The notes below the pieces were generated by a model. It searched no databases. It saw only the letters and a list, made by a program, of their open reading frames with translations, and had not been told where the DNA came from. This document shows, piece after piece, positions 46,201 through 52,631 of a stretch of 64,000 nucleotides of DNA. A program made the translations under genes and the position numbers. This DNA comes from Pseudomonas putida (GTDB taxonomy: Bacteria; Pseudomonadota; Gammaproteobacteria; Pseudomonadales; Pseudomonadaceae), in the NCBI RefSeq assembly GCF_002025705.1, contig NZ_CP018846.1:4827501-4891500 (forward strand). The letters run 5' to 3'. Numbering within the stretch: position 1 is the stretch's first letter; every line of letters begins with the position of its first letter.

Positions 46201-46257
46201 GCCCAGGAAGATCCGAGTCACCACCTTTGGGTGCAGAACAGCATCCATGTCGTCTGA
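34228..46257 (+). CDS. lapF: LapF/BapA-type giant surface adhesin with 37 Ig-like repeats
   Basis: A 4009-residue extracellular adhesin that mediates cell-cell contact in mature biofilm in P. putida. Residues 1-130 form a BapA-prefix-like N-terminal domain, and 131-157 are a Gly/Ser linker. Residues 158 to about 3309 are 37 tandem repeats of about 85 residues, each opening with a D-x-T-P-P-like box and closing near TDAAGN. Residues 3310-4009 form the C-terminal region, with two copies of a module ending in a VCBS-like YGTLVIHADGSYTYT stretch (residues about 3511 and 3773), short RTX Ca-binding motifs (GTDGNDHLVG, GGAGNDILE at about 3860-3885), and the type I secretion signal at the extreme end. 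The start ATG has CAGGGAG upstream. Secretion genes follow at once. From memory, KT2440 LapF is about 6300 residues. Confidence 0.93.
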   Translation: MDNIVVADKQSAVATQNAWGNITLNSPGVVQMPVAPDQVATVTRRGQDLIVTLKSGEKVTVGNFFAVDQAGVGSDMVFVGEDGTLWHANYDTTAFTGFTFDEVASLDELVAGIGVAGAGTSTFAIAGLSLLGVGGVAAAANNSGGSGGGGGGGSEPGDTTPPATPIDLLVSPDGLRLSGRGEAGARVNVFDSAGNLIGTGTVNADGSFDVALNTPQANGENLGVSLTDAAGNTSQSGAVTAPDITAPTAPTDLAINEQGNTLTGRAEPGSTVQVRGADGTVLGSAVAGADGQFSVTLQPPQTDGQALQVTATDAAGNASGATAITAPDDGVGNPPDTTPPDAPTGLAIGQAGQQLTGRGEPGTTVQVRDAAGNLIGSGVVGADGNFDVTLTPAQANGEALDVRLVDAAGNISPPLQFDAPDITPPAAPANLAVSPDGTVVTGRAEPGSTVRVLAADGTTVLGSVVVGMSGEFSITLAPPQVDGEQLQVTATDAAGNTSTAGSVTAPDVDTGGGDTTPPQPASGLVISGDGRTVSGRGEVGATVTVLNDQGQVIGTGTVQPDGSFTLQLTSPVTDGSALQVTLTDAAGNVSTSSPLTAPDLQAPGQPTELSLSNGVTLTGRGEPGARVEVRDTDGNLIGRGIVGPDGSFSLTLNPAQADGEHLAISVTDAAGNTSAPLEFTVPDTTAPALISNVIVGAGSLVISGRGEPGATVEVHGANGAVIGTGVVSANGTFLVNLDGPVSAGESIVLVQTDAAGNPSQPLTVIVPNAAVPEGPGGLVLAADGASISGTAPVGSRVEVHDANGTVIGSVQVGNDGTFTITLNPAQANGELLDVVAIDANGNSSLPAQILAPDITPPNQASDLHLGADGVTLTGRGEAGATVQVTNARGDVLGTGVVGANGTFTITLNSPQTDGQQLDVVLRDAAGNSSTATITAPDLDGPLQPAGLAVDSTGLHLTGQGQAGSIVTVRAADGTVLGTTTVSADGRFDVTLNQPQRNGESLSVEATDSQGNSAGPVTFTAPDTTPPQTVGTPIIDGTGTTVSGTGEPGATVTVRGPDGSVLGTAVVGGNGNFEVTLATPQTNGQALTVEQRDPTGNISAAVDLPAPDSTPPAITSDLALSSNGTQLTGNGEPGAQVQVTGAGGVVLGTATVEADGSFRVTIDPPQLNGQTLTVIQTDGGGNPSPANTVTANDLEAPAPAHDLGLSANGSVLTGQGEPGATVQVRDSAGQLLGDGVVDGDGNFSITLSPAQTSGETVSVLLIDAAGNISPSAPFTADDTSGPAAPGNVQVSANGTLVQGTGEAGATVEVRNAAGDLLGSVVVPANGTFSVALNPPQLDGQTLDITQTDTHGIASGVTQATAPDLTPPAQPTDLAITPDGLALTGNAPGAASVTVISATGVETTVAVNSDGSFSVPLAPALLNGETVTVVVTDAAGNGTEPTIVSAIDSTPPAPATGVAVSPDGGTISGTAEPGTTIIVRDGSTELGTATVGPDGTFVVQVTPPLASGDSVQLVVHDSGNNETAITVNGPSGSELAAPSNLAISADGFQLIGQGTVGSLITVTSGGTTLGTGTVGSDGFFRIFFANAQLNAQTLSVSARASAGGNPSVPATIVAPDTTPPDAPTQPVINRSGSTVTGHGEVGATVTVTDASGTVLGTGIVGSNGLFNVTLVPAQTNAQNLTITQADAAGNVSLAATVQAPDLQAPDAATGLSLNSAATVVSGQGEVGALVTVRDASGAILATGTVNQSGQFQITLPSAQTTGSALQVTLSDAAGNVSGPASLATPDRTPPAAVSNLLLSADGRQLSGSGEIGATVQVRNAAGTVLGTAIVGADGRFTVTFDTPQATGQAIGVSQLDAAGNASPAVNVVTPDLTPPAALTNVVLNNNGVTLTGLGEAGATVTVRGPDGTIIGTGLVAANGSFTLSLTSAQINAQHLSVTQTDASNNTSTAVAVIAPDHTPPAAPTALALAATGLQLNGSAEAGSTVTVRDAAGNVLGTAVANANGTFQVTLSSAQTNGQTLQVTATDAAGNVSPAAPYTAADTTPPAAVANLAVSPDGTTLTGTGEAGATVTVRAPGGSSLGTATVGSDGRFTVTLAPAATTGESLSVVQTDAAQNASPAQSVTAPGELAPDAPGNLVLSADGLVVTGTAALGSTVNVYGPGGVLLGSAPVGNNGTFTVNLGSAQANGELLQVSAVGTDGSASLPASLQAPDTTAPQPLSNLTLSNDGLVLTGRGEPGATVTVLGIGGADLGTAVVGADGNFSVNLATAQVNGERLSAAQTDAAGNESNSVNLTAPDITAPNAPGNLAFAAGGSLLNGTGEANATVKVVAADGTVLGTATVMSNGSFQVTLNPPQANGQALQVVLTDAAGNQSNATSIAAPDTTPPAAPTELAIASDGATITGRGEAGATVTVTNPAGQQIGTALVDASGHFTLTLNPALGNAELLSLTQTDAAGNVSATATLQTPDFTPPDILTNVAIHADGSVVSGRGEPGATVTVNNAAGVQLGTTTVLADGSFRVELTPAQINQQVLSVQQADPPGNISQPVTVNAPDLTPPDAALGLRLNAAGDQLGGTGEAGSTVRVFAGTTEIGTATVGANGTFVVNLSSAQLNGQLLHVTLTDASGNVSPISSVTAIDITPPATVVASLNASGTQLIGTGEAGAHVTVMDSKGNLIGQGTIDPDGAFVLNLSSAQINGQVLTVIAQDATGNPSAPLQLTASDLTPPAQPSNLSLTGNGTLLSGTAEAGSVITVRNPAGTVVGTVTVPAGGEFTVTLSPAQNNGQLLTVVSTDSALNTSLPAEYQTTDTSPPGAVTNLAINTDYNVLTGRGEAGATVTISFGGQVIGTGLVNSGGNFSITLSPAPGSAATLAVTQTDAASNTSAVASFVTPLVPPPEPPFNVVLAGNGLTLTGTAATGSSIRVYDAAGNLIGSGSANIGTGSFSITLNSAQLNGQHLSVTSVSLLGGESQPVFITATDITPPANPLVTGLSANGLLLTGTGEAGATVTVRDASGNVLGSGLVNGAGEFSINLNGAQLNGQVLSLSQTDAALNVSGTTNYTAPDTQAPLAPTNLVINGAGTVLTGNGEPGATVTVQGPGGALGSAIVQPNGTFSITLTSVQNDGQALVVRQSDAAGNQSGSTGITAPDTTPPTAPVAAINANGTSVSGSGQIGSTVTVRNSAGTVLGTATVGSNGQYVVSLSTAQINFQALSVTLTDAAGNTSTATALTAPDLTPPANASNLVISSDGTTLTGTGEVGATVTVRSAGGTVLQTAVVQANGTFTVTLSPAQDNGQVLSVTLTDPRNNVSGNVSITAPDVDANAPVIASNNLATATVNLAPVTATTTYTDSFTTLLSGFSKTYTWTVAAGTTVDPTLTLTTNSVLALLNNSTFTLQVKNAAGAWVTIATGNTQGLLDLIVLPLGLQVDIGKLQAGDYRLTVASGGIGLVTQVTTNLDIEATSLTQFTGTGTATSGNVITDPGTNGVVDSLGPDSGAVLKVLINGTYVTAASGAGTTVQGQYGTLVIHADGSYTYTPSGSPSSVGKVDVFSYELVHPNGLTATANLYVRIDSPQATEIWNDGNLGAPATVVDAVNDVDSSHVTLANRVDSSSATLGSLSLPLIGSRSATYTTTVAADTTANLQVVVNSTNLLGLLNGTTIQLLKLNPATGQYVLVETVNGGSLISLLGGGAGYTFQNQGAGTYHIVVSAGGIGLASSITTSLNTTTTHLTEFVVSSATVASGNLITDPAGTDNLGSALTVLSVLTAANTFTIPGYNGVSVAGTYGTLLVHADGSYTYTLNSGLTSAVIGQHDTFTYELTHPNGTTDTATLTVNLDNAASITTFSALVADTADDSVTLASVAATASSEVLAGTDGNDHLVGSHGGHITLEGGAGNDILEVVDQNFASVDGGTGTDTLLWGGGDTSIDLGTLAERIHNIEVIDLNHTSAVALTLNLADVVAITETGNDTLIIKGDDKDSVHMTDNWALVGNQTVDGIDYNQYTAQEDPSHHLWVQNSIHVV
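34699..44154 (+). repeat. 37 tandem ~255-bp repeats inside lapF
   Basis: Counted from the successive D-[IFLST]-[TQ]-[PA]-P-like boxes: 37 units over 9456 bases, about 255 bases (85 residues) each. Shared segments are the opening box, an LSADG-like turn, TGRGEPGATV, a VRDAAGN-like strand pair and the closing TDAAGN. Units are diverged from each other throughout, so this is an old array rather than a recent homogeneous expansion. Long minus-strand frames across it are artefacts. Confidence 0.88.
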
Positions 46258-46269
46258 GGCCGCTGCACT

Positions 46270-46292
46270 CCGCCGGGCACACCGCCCGGCGG
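46270..46292 (+). promoter_or_regulatory. Hairpin without T tract between lapF and its exporter genes
   Basis: CCGCCGGGC, loop ACACC, GCCCGGCGG, centred 24 bases after the lapF stop and 40 before the next start. There is no T run, so it is probably not a full terminator. It may protect the lapF 3' end or lower read-through into the exporter genes. Confidence 0.55.
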
Positions 46293-46320
46293 CAAGGGAG
46301 AACAGTAGTAAGGGAATTAC

Positions 46321-47754
46321 GTGAAGCGAAGCAGTCCGCTGTCACCGCTGTGGCTGGGAGCCTTCGGGCTCCTGGTGTTGAACATGAACCCGGTTGCCCA
46401 GGCAGCCGATGACATAGACCCCAGGCTGCGTACCATCGGCCCGTCTTTGATGCGCGACGCGCCCGAAGCCATTCCCGCCCGCCCGCCTTCCGGCCAGGCC
46501 GCCAGCAATGGCGACCGGCTGGGGCTGGCCGAGGCGGTGCTGACCGCCGCGCAGTGGCATCCGAGCATCGCCGAAGCAGTCGGCAACCTGTACAAGCAGG
46601 GCGAAGGCATCAACGTCGCCCGTGCCGGCTACTACCCGCAGATTTCCGGCGGTATCCGCACCGGCTATGACACCGGCTACGGCGGAGACCGCAACAGCCA
46701 GGCGCTGAACCTGTCGCTGAAGCAGATGCTCTACGACTTCGGCAAGGTCGACAATGCCGTCAGTGCCGCCCAGGCCGCCGCTACCCGGGCCCAGGCCAAT
46801 ATCCTGCTGGTGGTCGACGACCTCGCCCGTGATACCGCCTACGCCTGGATCGAAACCCGCCGCTATGAACAGTTGATGGTGATTGCCCGCGACCAGATCC
46901 GGGGCGTCGGTGACATTGCCGGCATGGCCCGCCAGCGCAGCGACATGGGCGCCAGCACCCGCTCTGATGTGGTCCAGGCCGAGTCACGGGTGGAGGGCGC
47001 CCGCGCCACCCTCGAGGAATACCAGTCGCAGTACGAACGCTGGCGTTCGACCCTGGCCGAACTGCTTGGCCGGGTGGCACCGCCGGCCCTGGCCGAAGAG
47101 TCGCCACCGGAGCTGAACCAGGCCTGCAAACGCTCCACAGGCGGTAGCGACCGGTTGCCGGCCGTGCTGATGGCCCTGGCCTTGCGCGCCCAGTCCCAGG
47201 CTGAACTGGCCCAGGCCAAGGCTGAAGCCTACCCCACGCTGTCGCTGCAACCGCAGGTCAATCACTACCTGGACAACGACTACAACCGCGACAACCGAAG
47301 CCTGGACCGCACCCAGGCCGGCATCTACCTGAACGTCGAAGTGCCCATCTACCAGGGCGGTGCCATCAGCGCCCGCAGCCGCGCCGCTGGCCATGCCCTG
47401 AGCGCCGCGGACTCCGCTGAAGACGCCGCACGCCTGCAGGCCCGCCGCGGCCTGGCCGAAGCCATGGCGCAGACGTCCGGGCTGGGTCGGCGCCTGAACT
47501 CGCTGGAAGCGCGCCAGACCAGCATCCAGGAAGCACGTGAACTGTACGGCCGGCAGTACCTGGACCTGGGCACCCGCCCCTTGCTCGACCTGCTCAACGC
47601 CGAGCAGGAGATCTACCAGTCACGCTTCGAACTCGCCGGCACCCGTTCCGACCTGCTGCGCCTGGATGTCGACTGCCTGTACAACTCCGGCGCCCTGCGT
47701 ACCGCCTTCGGGCTGGAAGGGCGCAACCTGCAAGGGGTGGAAATCGAGCCATGA
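46321..47754 (+). CDS. TolC-family outer-membrane channel of the LapF type I secretion system
   Basis: 477 residues starting at GTG 46321 (AAGGGA upstream). The signal peptide ends near NPVAQA|ADD. The TolC/OEP fold is seen as two repeated alpha-helical coiled-coil halves: LAEAVLTAAQWHPSIAEAVG opens the first and QAELAQAKAEAYPTLSLQPQ the second. QYLDLGTRPLLDLLNAEQEI is typical of type I secretion channels. It forms the exit duct for LapF. It overlaps the ABC gene by four bases (ATGA). Orthologues have been called lapHIJ as a group; I am not certain which letter applies. Confidence 0.93.
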   Translation: MKRSSPLSPLWLGAFGLLVLNMNPVAQAADDIDPRLRTIGPSLMRDAPEAIPARPPSGQAASNGDRLGLAEAVLTAAQWHPSIAEAVGNLYKQGEGINVARAGYYPQISGGIRTGYDTGYGGDRNSQALNLSLKQMLYDFGKVDNAVSAAQAAATRAQANILLVVDDLARDTAYAWIETRRYEQLMVIARDQIRGVGDIAGMARQRSDMGASTRSDVVQAESRVEGARATLEEYQSQYERWRSTLAELLGRVAPPALAEESPPELNQACKRSTGGSDRLPAVLMALALRAQSQAELAQAKAEAYPTLSLQPQVNHYLDNDYNRDNRSLDRTQAGIYLNVEVPIYQGGAISARSRAAGHALSAADSAEDAARLQARRGLAEAMAQTSGLGRRLNSLEARQTSIQEARELYGRQYLDLGTRPLLDLLNAEQEIYQSRFELAGTRSDLLRLDVDCLYNSGALRTAFGLEGRNLQGVEIEP

Positions 47755-49919
47755 ACGATACCGTCAAGCTGACCCAAGCCGGTCAGGAGCAGAACCCGGA
47801 GCAGGCGGTGGTGCATCGGCCCGACCTGGGGCCCTGGCTGGAAGTGATGTTGCAGGTCGCCCATCACTATCGCCTCGATGTCTCGCCCCAGCGCATTCGC
47901 CTGGCAGCGGTCGAGGATGCACGCCCGCTGGATGAAATCCTCCGGCACATGGCGCGCCAGGCCGGCCTGACCCTGCGCTTCGTGCGCTATGACGCCAAGG
48001 CCCTGCGCCAGTGGCGCACGCCACTGGTGCTGGAGCTGGACGACGGTCAACTGGCCACGGTCGAAGCGGTGACCGAGGAGAACGAACTGGCCGTGGTCTT
48101 CGCCGGCGACCAGCGCCTGACCTCGCGCCTGCCCCGCGAGGCGCTCGAAGGGCGCATCAACCGCGTCGCGCTGATGCGCCCGGCTCGGCCGCTGCGCGAT
48201 GTGCGCACCGACGACTACACCGCGCCCTACGATCGCCACTGGTTCACCCGCATCGTGCTGCGCGACCTGCGCCCGTACGGTCAAGTGATGATCGCCTCGC
48301 TGGTGGCCAACGTGCTGGCCCTGGCCGGGGTGCTGTTTTCGATGCAGGTATATGACCGGGTGATCCCCGCCGAGTCCTTGCCAACCCTGTACGTGCTGTT
48401 CGGGGGCGTGGTGCTGGCGCTGGTTTTCGACTTCAGCATGCGCCTGCTGAGGTTGAAGGTCACCGACCTGCTGGGCAAGCGTGCCGACCTGCGGGTGTCG
48501 GACCTGGTCTACGGCCATGCGCTGCGCCTGCGCAACTCGGCACGGCCGAAATCCACCGGCTCGTTCATCTCCCAGTTGCGCGAGCTGGAGTCGATCCGCG
48601 ACCTGATCACTTCGAGCACCGCAACGGCATTGGCCGACTTGCCGTTCTTCCTGTTGTTCCTGCTGGTGTTCTGGCTGATCGGTGGGGTACTGGTGTTCAT
48701 TCCGCTGGTGGCGCTGCTGGCCATGGTCATCCCGGGGCTGCTCGCGCAACGGCGCCTGGCGGTGCTGGCCAATGCCTCGATGCGCGAGTCATCGCTGCGC
48801 AACGCCATGCTGGTGGAAAGCATCCAGGGCCTGGACGAGATCAAGGCGCTGCAGGCCGAAGCGCGCTTCGAGCGCCAGTGGAACCAGTACAACGCCGCCT
48901 GCGCGCACACCAACCTGCGCCTGCGTACCCTGACCAACGGCCTGGTGACCTGGACCCAGAACGTACAGGGCGCAGTGTTTGCCGTGGTCATCGTGATCGG
49001 TGCGCCGATGGTGATTGCCGGTGACCTCACCACCGGTAGCCTGGTGGCGGCCTCGATGCTGTCGTCACGGATGATGGCGCCGCTGGCGCAGCTGACCCAT
49101 GTGCTGACCCGCTGGCAGCAAGCCAAGGTGGCCCTGCAGGGCCTGGACAAGCTGATGCAGTCACCGGTCGATCACCCTGAAGGCGAAGCCCGCGTGCATT
49201 TGCCGGCGATCCGTGGCGAATATGCGCTGCGCCAGGCCAACTTCCGCTACAGCCCCGAAGCCCCACCGGTGCTGAATATCGGCCAGCTCGACATCCAGCC
49301 CGGCGAACGCATCGCCGTGCTCGGGCGCAACGGCGCCGGCAAATCGACCCTGCTGCAGGCGTTGGGCGGTGCCATGGACCTGAGCCAGGGCGAAGTCAGC
49401 CTCGATGGCATCGCCATGAACCACCTCGACCCGGCCGACCTGCGCCGTGACGTCGGCCTGCTGGCCCAGTATGCCCGGCTGTTCCACGGCACCCTGCGGG
49501 AAAACCTCACCCTCGGTGCCGGCCAGGCCAGCGACCAGGAGCTGGTGGCTGCACTGGCCGCCACCGGTGCGCTGGAGTTCGTCCGCCACCTGCCCAAGGG
49601 CCTCGACCACCTGATCCTCGAAGGAGGCCAGGGCCTGTCCGGCGGGCAGCGCCAGGCCCTGGTGCTGTCGCGTCTGCTGGTGCGCCAACCGCAGGTGCTG
49701 CTGCTTGACGAACCCACCGCCTCGCTTGACGACGTCACTGAACGCAAGCTGCTGGATAACCTCGAACGCTTCTGCCAGGGCCGCACGCTGGTGATCGCCA
49801 CCCACCGCCTGAGCGTGCTGCAGCGCGTGGACCGCATCATCGTGCTGGACGGCGGGCGCATCGTCATCGACGACAAACGCGACGCCGCCCTGGCCAAGCT
49901 GCAAGGAGCGCAGGCATGA
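47751..49919 (+). CDS. Type I secretion ABC transporter (LapB type)
   Basis: 722-residue inner-membrane exporter that energises LapF secretion. An N-terminal C39-like domain occupies about residues 20-140; the Cys of C39 peptidases is not present at the usual place, so it should bind but not cleave substrate. Six TM helices lie at about residues 170-440. The nucleotide-binding domain has Walker A GRNGAGKSTLLQ, signature GQGLSGGQRQALVLSRLL and Walker B VLLLDEPTASLDD, then an intact H-loop (VIATHRLSVL). It is coupled to both neighbours by ATGA overlaps. Confidence 0.95.
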   Translation: MNDTVKLTQAGQEQNPEQAVVHRPDLGPWLEVMLQVAHHYRLDVSPQRIRLAAVEDARPLDEILRHMARQAGLTLRFVRYDAKALRQWRTPLVLELDDGQLATVEAVTEENELAVVFAGDQRLTSRLPREALEGRINRVALMRPARPLRDVRTDDYTAPYDRHWFTRIVLRDLRPYGQVMIASLVANVLALAGVLFSMQVYDRVIPAESLPTLYVLFGGVVLALVFDFSMRLLRLKVTDLLGKRADLRVSDLVYGHALRLRNSARPKSTGSFISQLRELESIRDLITSSTATALADLPFFLLFLLVFWLIGGVLVFIPLVALLAMVIPGLLAQRRLAVLANASMRESSLRNAMLVESIQGLDEIKALQAEARFERQWNQYNAACAHTNLRLRTLTNGLVTWTQNVQGAVFAVVIVIGAPMVIAGDLTTGSLVAASMLSSRMMAPLAQLTHVLTRWQQAKVALQGLDKLMQSPVDHPEGEARVHLPAIRGEYALRQANFRYSPEAPPVLNIGQLDIQPGERIAVLGRNGAGKSTLLQALGGAMDLSQGEVSLDGIAMNHLDPADLRRDVGLLAQYARLFHGTLRENLTLGAGQASDQELVAALAATGALEFVRHLPKGLDHLILEGGQGLSGGQRQALVLSRLLVRQPQVLLLDEPTASLDDVTERKLLDNLERFCQGRTLVIATHRLSVLQRVDRIIVLDGGRIVIDDKRDAALAKLQGAQA

Positions 49920-51100
49920 GCAACCACGAACTCCCCGCGTCCTACCTGGATGGCCAGGACGACCAGGCTGTACTGCGCGCCGGCCGCGTCATCACGACTT
50001 GCGCAATCATGCTTGCTGCGTTCCTGGCCTGGGCAGCCTGGTTCGAGGTGACTGAGGTGTCCACCGGCACTGGCAAGGTGATCCCCAGTTCACGCGAGCA
50101 GGTGATCCAGTCGTTCGAAGGCGGCATCGTCGCCGAGATGAACGTGGCCGAAGGCGACCTGGTCGAACGCGGCCAGGTCCTTGCCCAGCTCGACCCGACC
50201 AAGACCGCCTCCAGCGTTGGCGAAAGCGAAGCCAAGTACCGTGCGGCCAAGGCCAGCGTGGCGCGCCTGCGTGCCGAGGTCACTGGCAAGCCGCTGAGCT
50301 TCCCTGAGAGCCTGCGTGACTCGCCCGACCTGATCGATGCCGAGACAGCGCTGTACGAAACCCGCCGCCGCGGCCTGGAGCAGACCTTGGCCGGTATCGA
50401 GGATTCGCTGCGGCTGGTGCGCGCGGAACTGAAGATCACCGAGAACCTGGCCAAGATGGGTGCCTCCAGCCGGGTCGAAGTGATCCGCCTGAACCGCCAG
50501 CGCTCGGAGCTGGAACTCAAAGCCAACGAGGCACGCTCCGAGTACCTGGTGCGGGCGCGCGAAGAGCTGGCCAAAGCCAGCGCCGAAGCCGACAGCCTGT
50601 CGGAAGTGATCCGTGGCCGCAGCGATTCGCTGACACGCCTGACCTTGCGCTCGCCGGTGCGCGGCATCGTCAAGGACATCGAGGTCAACACCCTGGGCGG
50701 CGTGGTGCAACCCGGCGGGCAAGTGATGAAAATCGTGCCGATGGACGAGCGCCTGCTGATCGAAACACGCATCGCCCCGCGGGACATCGCCTTCATCCAC
50801 CCCGACCAGGCAGCCAAGGTCAAGATCAGTGCCTATGACTATTCGGTGTATGGCGGGCTGGACGGCAAGGTGGTCGGGATATCCCCGGATACCCTGCAGG
50901 ATGAGGTGAAACCGGAGATCTACTACTACCGGGTGTTCATCCGCACCGAGCAGGACAGCCTGACCAACAAGGCCGGCAAGCACTTTGCGATCGTGCCCGG
51001 GATGATTGCCACTGTGGACATCCGCACCGGTGAGAAGACCATCCTCGATTACCTGATCAAGCCACTGAACCGGGCCCGGGAAGCCCTGCGCGAACGGTAA
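49916..51100 (+). CDS. HlyD-family membrane-fusion protein of the LapF secretion system
   Basis: 394 residues. A cytoplasmic N-tail is followed by one TM helix at about residues 28-46 (TTCAIMLAAFLAWAAWF). Then come the first lipoyl half (SFEGGIVAEMNVAEGDLVER), a long coiled coil with RVEVIRLNRQRSELELKANEA, the second lipoyl half (LTLRSPVRGIVKDIEVNTLGG) and a beta-barrel with RIAPRDIAFIHPDQAAKVK. It links the ABC protein to the TolC-like channel. It is the last gene of the exporter operon. Confidence 0.95.
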   Translation: MSNHELPASYLDGQDDQAVLRAGRVITTCAIMLAAFLAWAAWFEVTEVSTGTGKVIPSSREQVIQSFEGGIVAEMNVAEGDLVERGQVLAQLDPTKTASSVGESEAKYRAAKASVARLRAEVTGKPLSFPESLRDSPDLIDAETALYETRRRGLEQTLAGIEDSLRLVRAELKITENLAKMGASSRVEVIRLNRQRSELELKANEARSEYLVRAREELAKASAEADSLSEVIRGRSDSLTRLTLRSPVRGIVKDIEVNTLGGVVQPGGQVMKIVPMDERLLIETRIAPRDIAFIHPDQAAKVKISAYDYSVYGGLDGKVVGISPDTLQDEVKPEIYYYRVFIRTEQDSLTNKAGKHFAIVPGMIATVDIRTGEKTILDYLIKPLNRAREALRER

Positions 51101-51131
51101 TTTGCGCTGAAATTGAGGGGGCGCTTTGCGC

Positions 51132-51223
51132 CCCTTTCGCGACGCAAGGCCGCTCCCACAGGTACTGCACAGCATTCAAGGCAAATGGAGTACTTGTGGG
51201 AGCGGCCTTGCGTCGCGAAAGGG
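51132..51223. repeat. REP doublet after the lapF exporter operon
   Basis: Exact 29-bp inverted arms at 51132-51160 and 51195-51223 (core CCTTTCGCGACGCAAGGCCG). They are flanked by small hairpins GGGGCGC-TTT-GCGCCCC at 51117-51134 and GGGCTGC-AAA-GCAGCCC at 51221-51238, which may act in 3'-end formation for the exporter mRNA. Confidence 0.88.
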
Positions 51224-51321
51224 CTGCAAAGCAGCCCCATACTCTTGCACTGCAGTTTGGCTAAAGCCCAAGCAACTCAGGCCGATAACCCGGCATCCCC
51301 TGTTTCCCCACGAAGGTCACC

Positions 51322-52221
51322 ATGGCCACGCAAAATGCCCGCGCGGACTCGCTGTCGCTGCTGCTGTTCACCCTGCGCAGCGGCAAGCTGATGGCAATCA
51401 ACCTGCTCAAGGTCAGCGAAATCATCCCCTGCCCGCCGCTGACCAAGCTGCCCGAATCGCACCCGCATGTGAAAGGCGTGGCGACCTTGCGCGGCAACTC
51501 GCTGTCGGTGATCGACCTGTCCCGTGCCATCGGCGAACGCCCGCTGGCCGACCCGGACGGTGGCTGCCTGATCGTCACCGAGATCAGCCGCTCGCGCCAG
51601 GGCCTGCACGTGCAGGCGGTGAGCCGCATCGTCCATTGCCTGAGCACCGACATCAAGCCGCCGCCGTTCGGCTCGGGCAACCGTTCGTTCATTACCGGCG
51701 TGACCCGGGTCGACAACACCCTGGTGCAGGTGCTGGACATCGAAAAGGTCATCCACGGCATCGCCCCGCCCGAGCCGGAGCCACAGCCTGGCGAGCTGAG
51801 CGAGGAAGACGCCAGCCTGCTGGCCGCCGCCAACATCCTGGTGGTCGACGACAGCCAGGTGGCGCTGCAGCAGTCGGTGCACACCCTGCGCAACCTCGGC
51901 ATCGACTGCCACACCGCACGCAGCGCCAAGGATGCGATGAACGTGCTGCTGGAACTGCAGGGCACCGCGCAGGAGATCAACATCATCGTCTCGGACATCG
52001 AAATGTCCGAGATGGACGGCTATGCCTTCACCCGCACCCTGCGTGAGACGCCAGACTTCCAGCACCTCTACGTCCTGCTGCACACCTCGCTGGACAGCGC
52101 CATGAGCAGCGAGAAGGCAAAGCTTGCCGGGGCCAATGCGATCCTCACCAAATTCTCCTCGCCTGACCTGACCGACTGCCTGGTGACGGCGGCACGGACC
52201 GTGGTATTTGCCGAACGCTGA
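51322..52221 (+). CDS. cheV: Chemotaxis coupling protein CheV
   Basis: 299 residues: a CheW-like domain (residues about 10-150; VSEIIPCPPLTKLPESHPHV and GVATLRGNSLSVIDLSRAIG are typical) followed by a receiver domain (about 172-298) with phospho-acceptor Asp225 in IIVSDIEMSEMDG, acidic pair DD in NILVVDDSQVAL and Lys in ILTKFSSPDL. It couples receptors to CheA and is thought to buffer phosphoryl groups. Ribosome site AAGG. A single gene, not part of a che operon here. Confidence 0.94.
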   Translation: MATQNARADSLSLLLFTLRSGKLMAINLLKVSEIIPCPPLTKLPESHPHVKGVATLRGNSLSVIDLSRAIGERPLADPDGGCLIVTEISRSRQGLHVQAVSRIVHCLSTDIKPPPFGSGNRSFITGVTRVDNTLVQVLDIEKVIHGIAPPEPEPQPGELSEEDASLLAAANILVVDDSQVALQQSVHTLRNLGIDCHTARSAKDAMNVLLELQGTAQEINIIVSDIEMSEMDGYAFTRTLRETPDFQHLYVLLHTSLDSAMSSEKAKLAGANAILTKFSSPDLTDCLVTAARTVVFAER

Positions 52222-52251
52222 AGCACGTGTTGTTATATTCAGCGACAAACT

Positions 52252-52270
52252 CCCTGGCTTGCTGCCAGGG
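52252..52270 (+). terminator. Hairpin after cheV
   Basis: CCCTGGC-TTGCT-GCCAGGG, 31 bases after the cheV stop, with no T run. A CATAAT box 11 bases further on could be the -10 of the next gene. Confidence 0.4.
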
Positions 52271-52319
52271 ATGACTCGGGCATAATTCGCGCCCCTCGGA
52301 TGATTTCCCGGAACCGCGT

Positions 52320-52631
52320 ATGAAGTATTTCAGCTCTCTCCTGATCGCCTGCGCCCTGTTCAGCGGTGTCGCCCAGGCTTCCAGCAGCCAGGCCTGGAAC
52401 GAGCAGCGCCAGCAGATGCTCAAGGCCTGCCTGAAAGCCAGCCAGTTCAAAGATGCCCACGCCCGTGGCAAACCGGCGGAATTCGATGATCAGGTCGGTA
52501 TCAGTGCCCTGCTGATCGAAGGGGTTTATCCACAGAAGCACATGCAGCAACGCAGCGGCACCGAGCTCTGCCTGTACGACCGCAAGCAGCAGCAGGCCTA
52601 CATCAGCGAATGGAACCCTGACGCGAAGTGA
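52320..52631 (+). CDS. Small secreted protein of unknown function
   Basis: 103 residues with a signal peptide MKYFSSLLIACALFSGVAQA, leaving about 83 periplasmic residues with two Cys (LKACLKAS and ELCLYDR), a possible disulfide. I do not recognise the family. The stop overlaps the next start by four bases (GTGA), so it is cotranslated with the cysteine-cluster protein. Confidence 0.8.
   Translation: MKYFSSLLIACALFSGVAQASSSQAWNEQRQQMLKACLKASQFKDAHARGKPAEFDDQVGISALLIEGVYPQKHMQQRSGTELCLYDRKQQQAYISEWNPDAK

Noticed and set aside
42856..46248. Minus-strand open frame of 1130 codons, with others of 663-781 codons across lapF
   Set aside because: They are antisense to the conserved adhesin repeats. 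They arise because GC-rich, repeat-structured codons leave few stops on the other strand; they have no ribosome sites and no family motifs.
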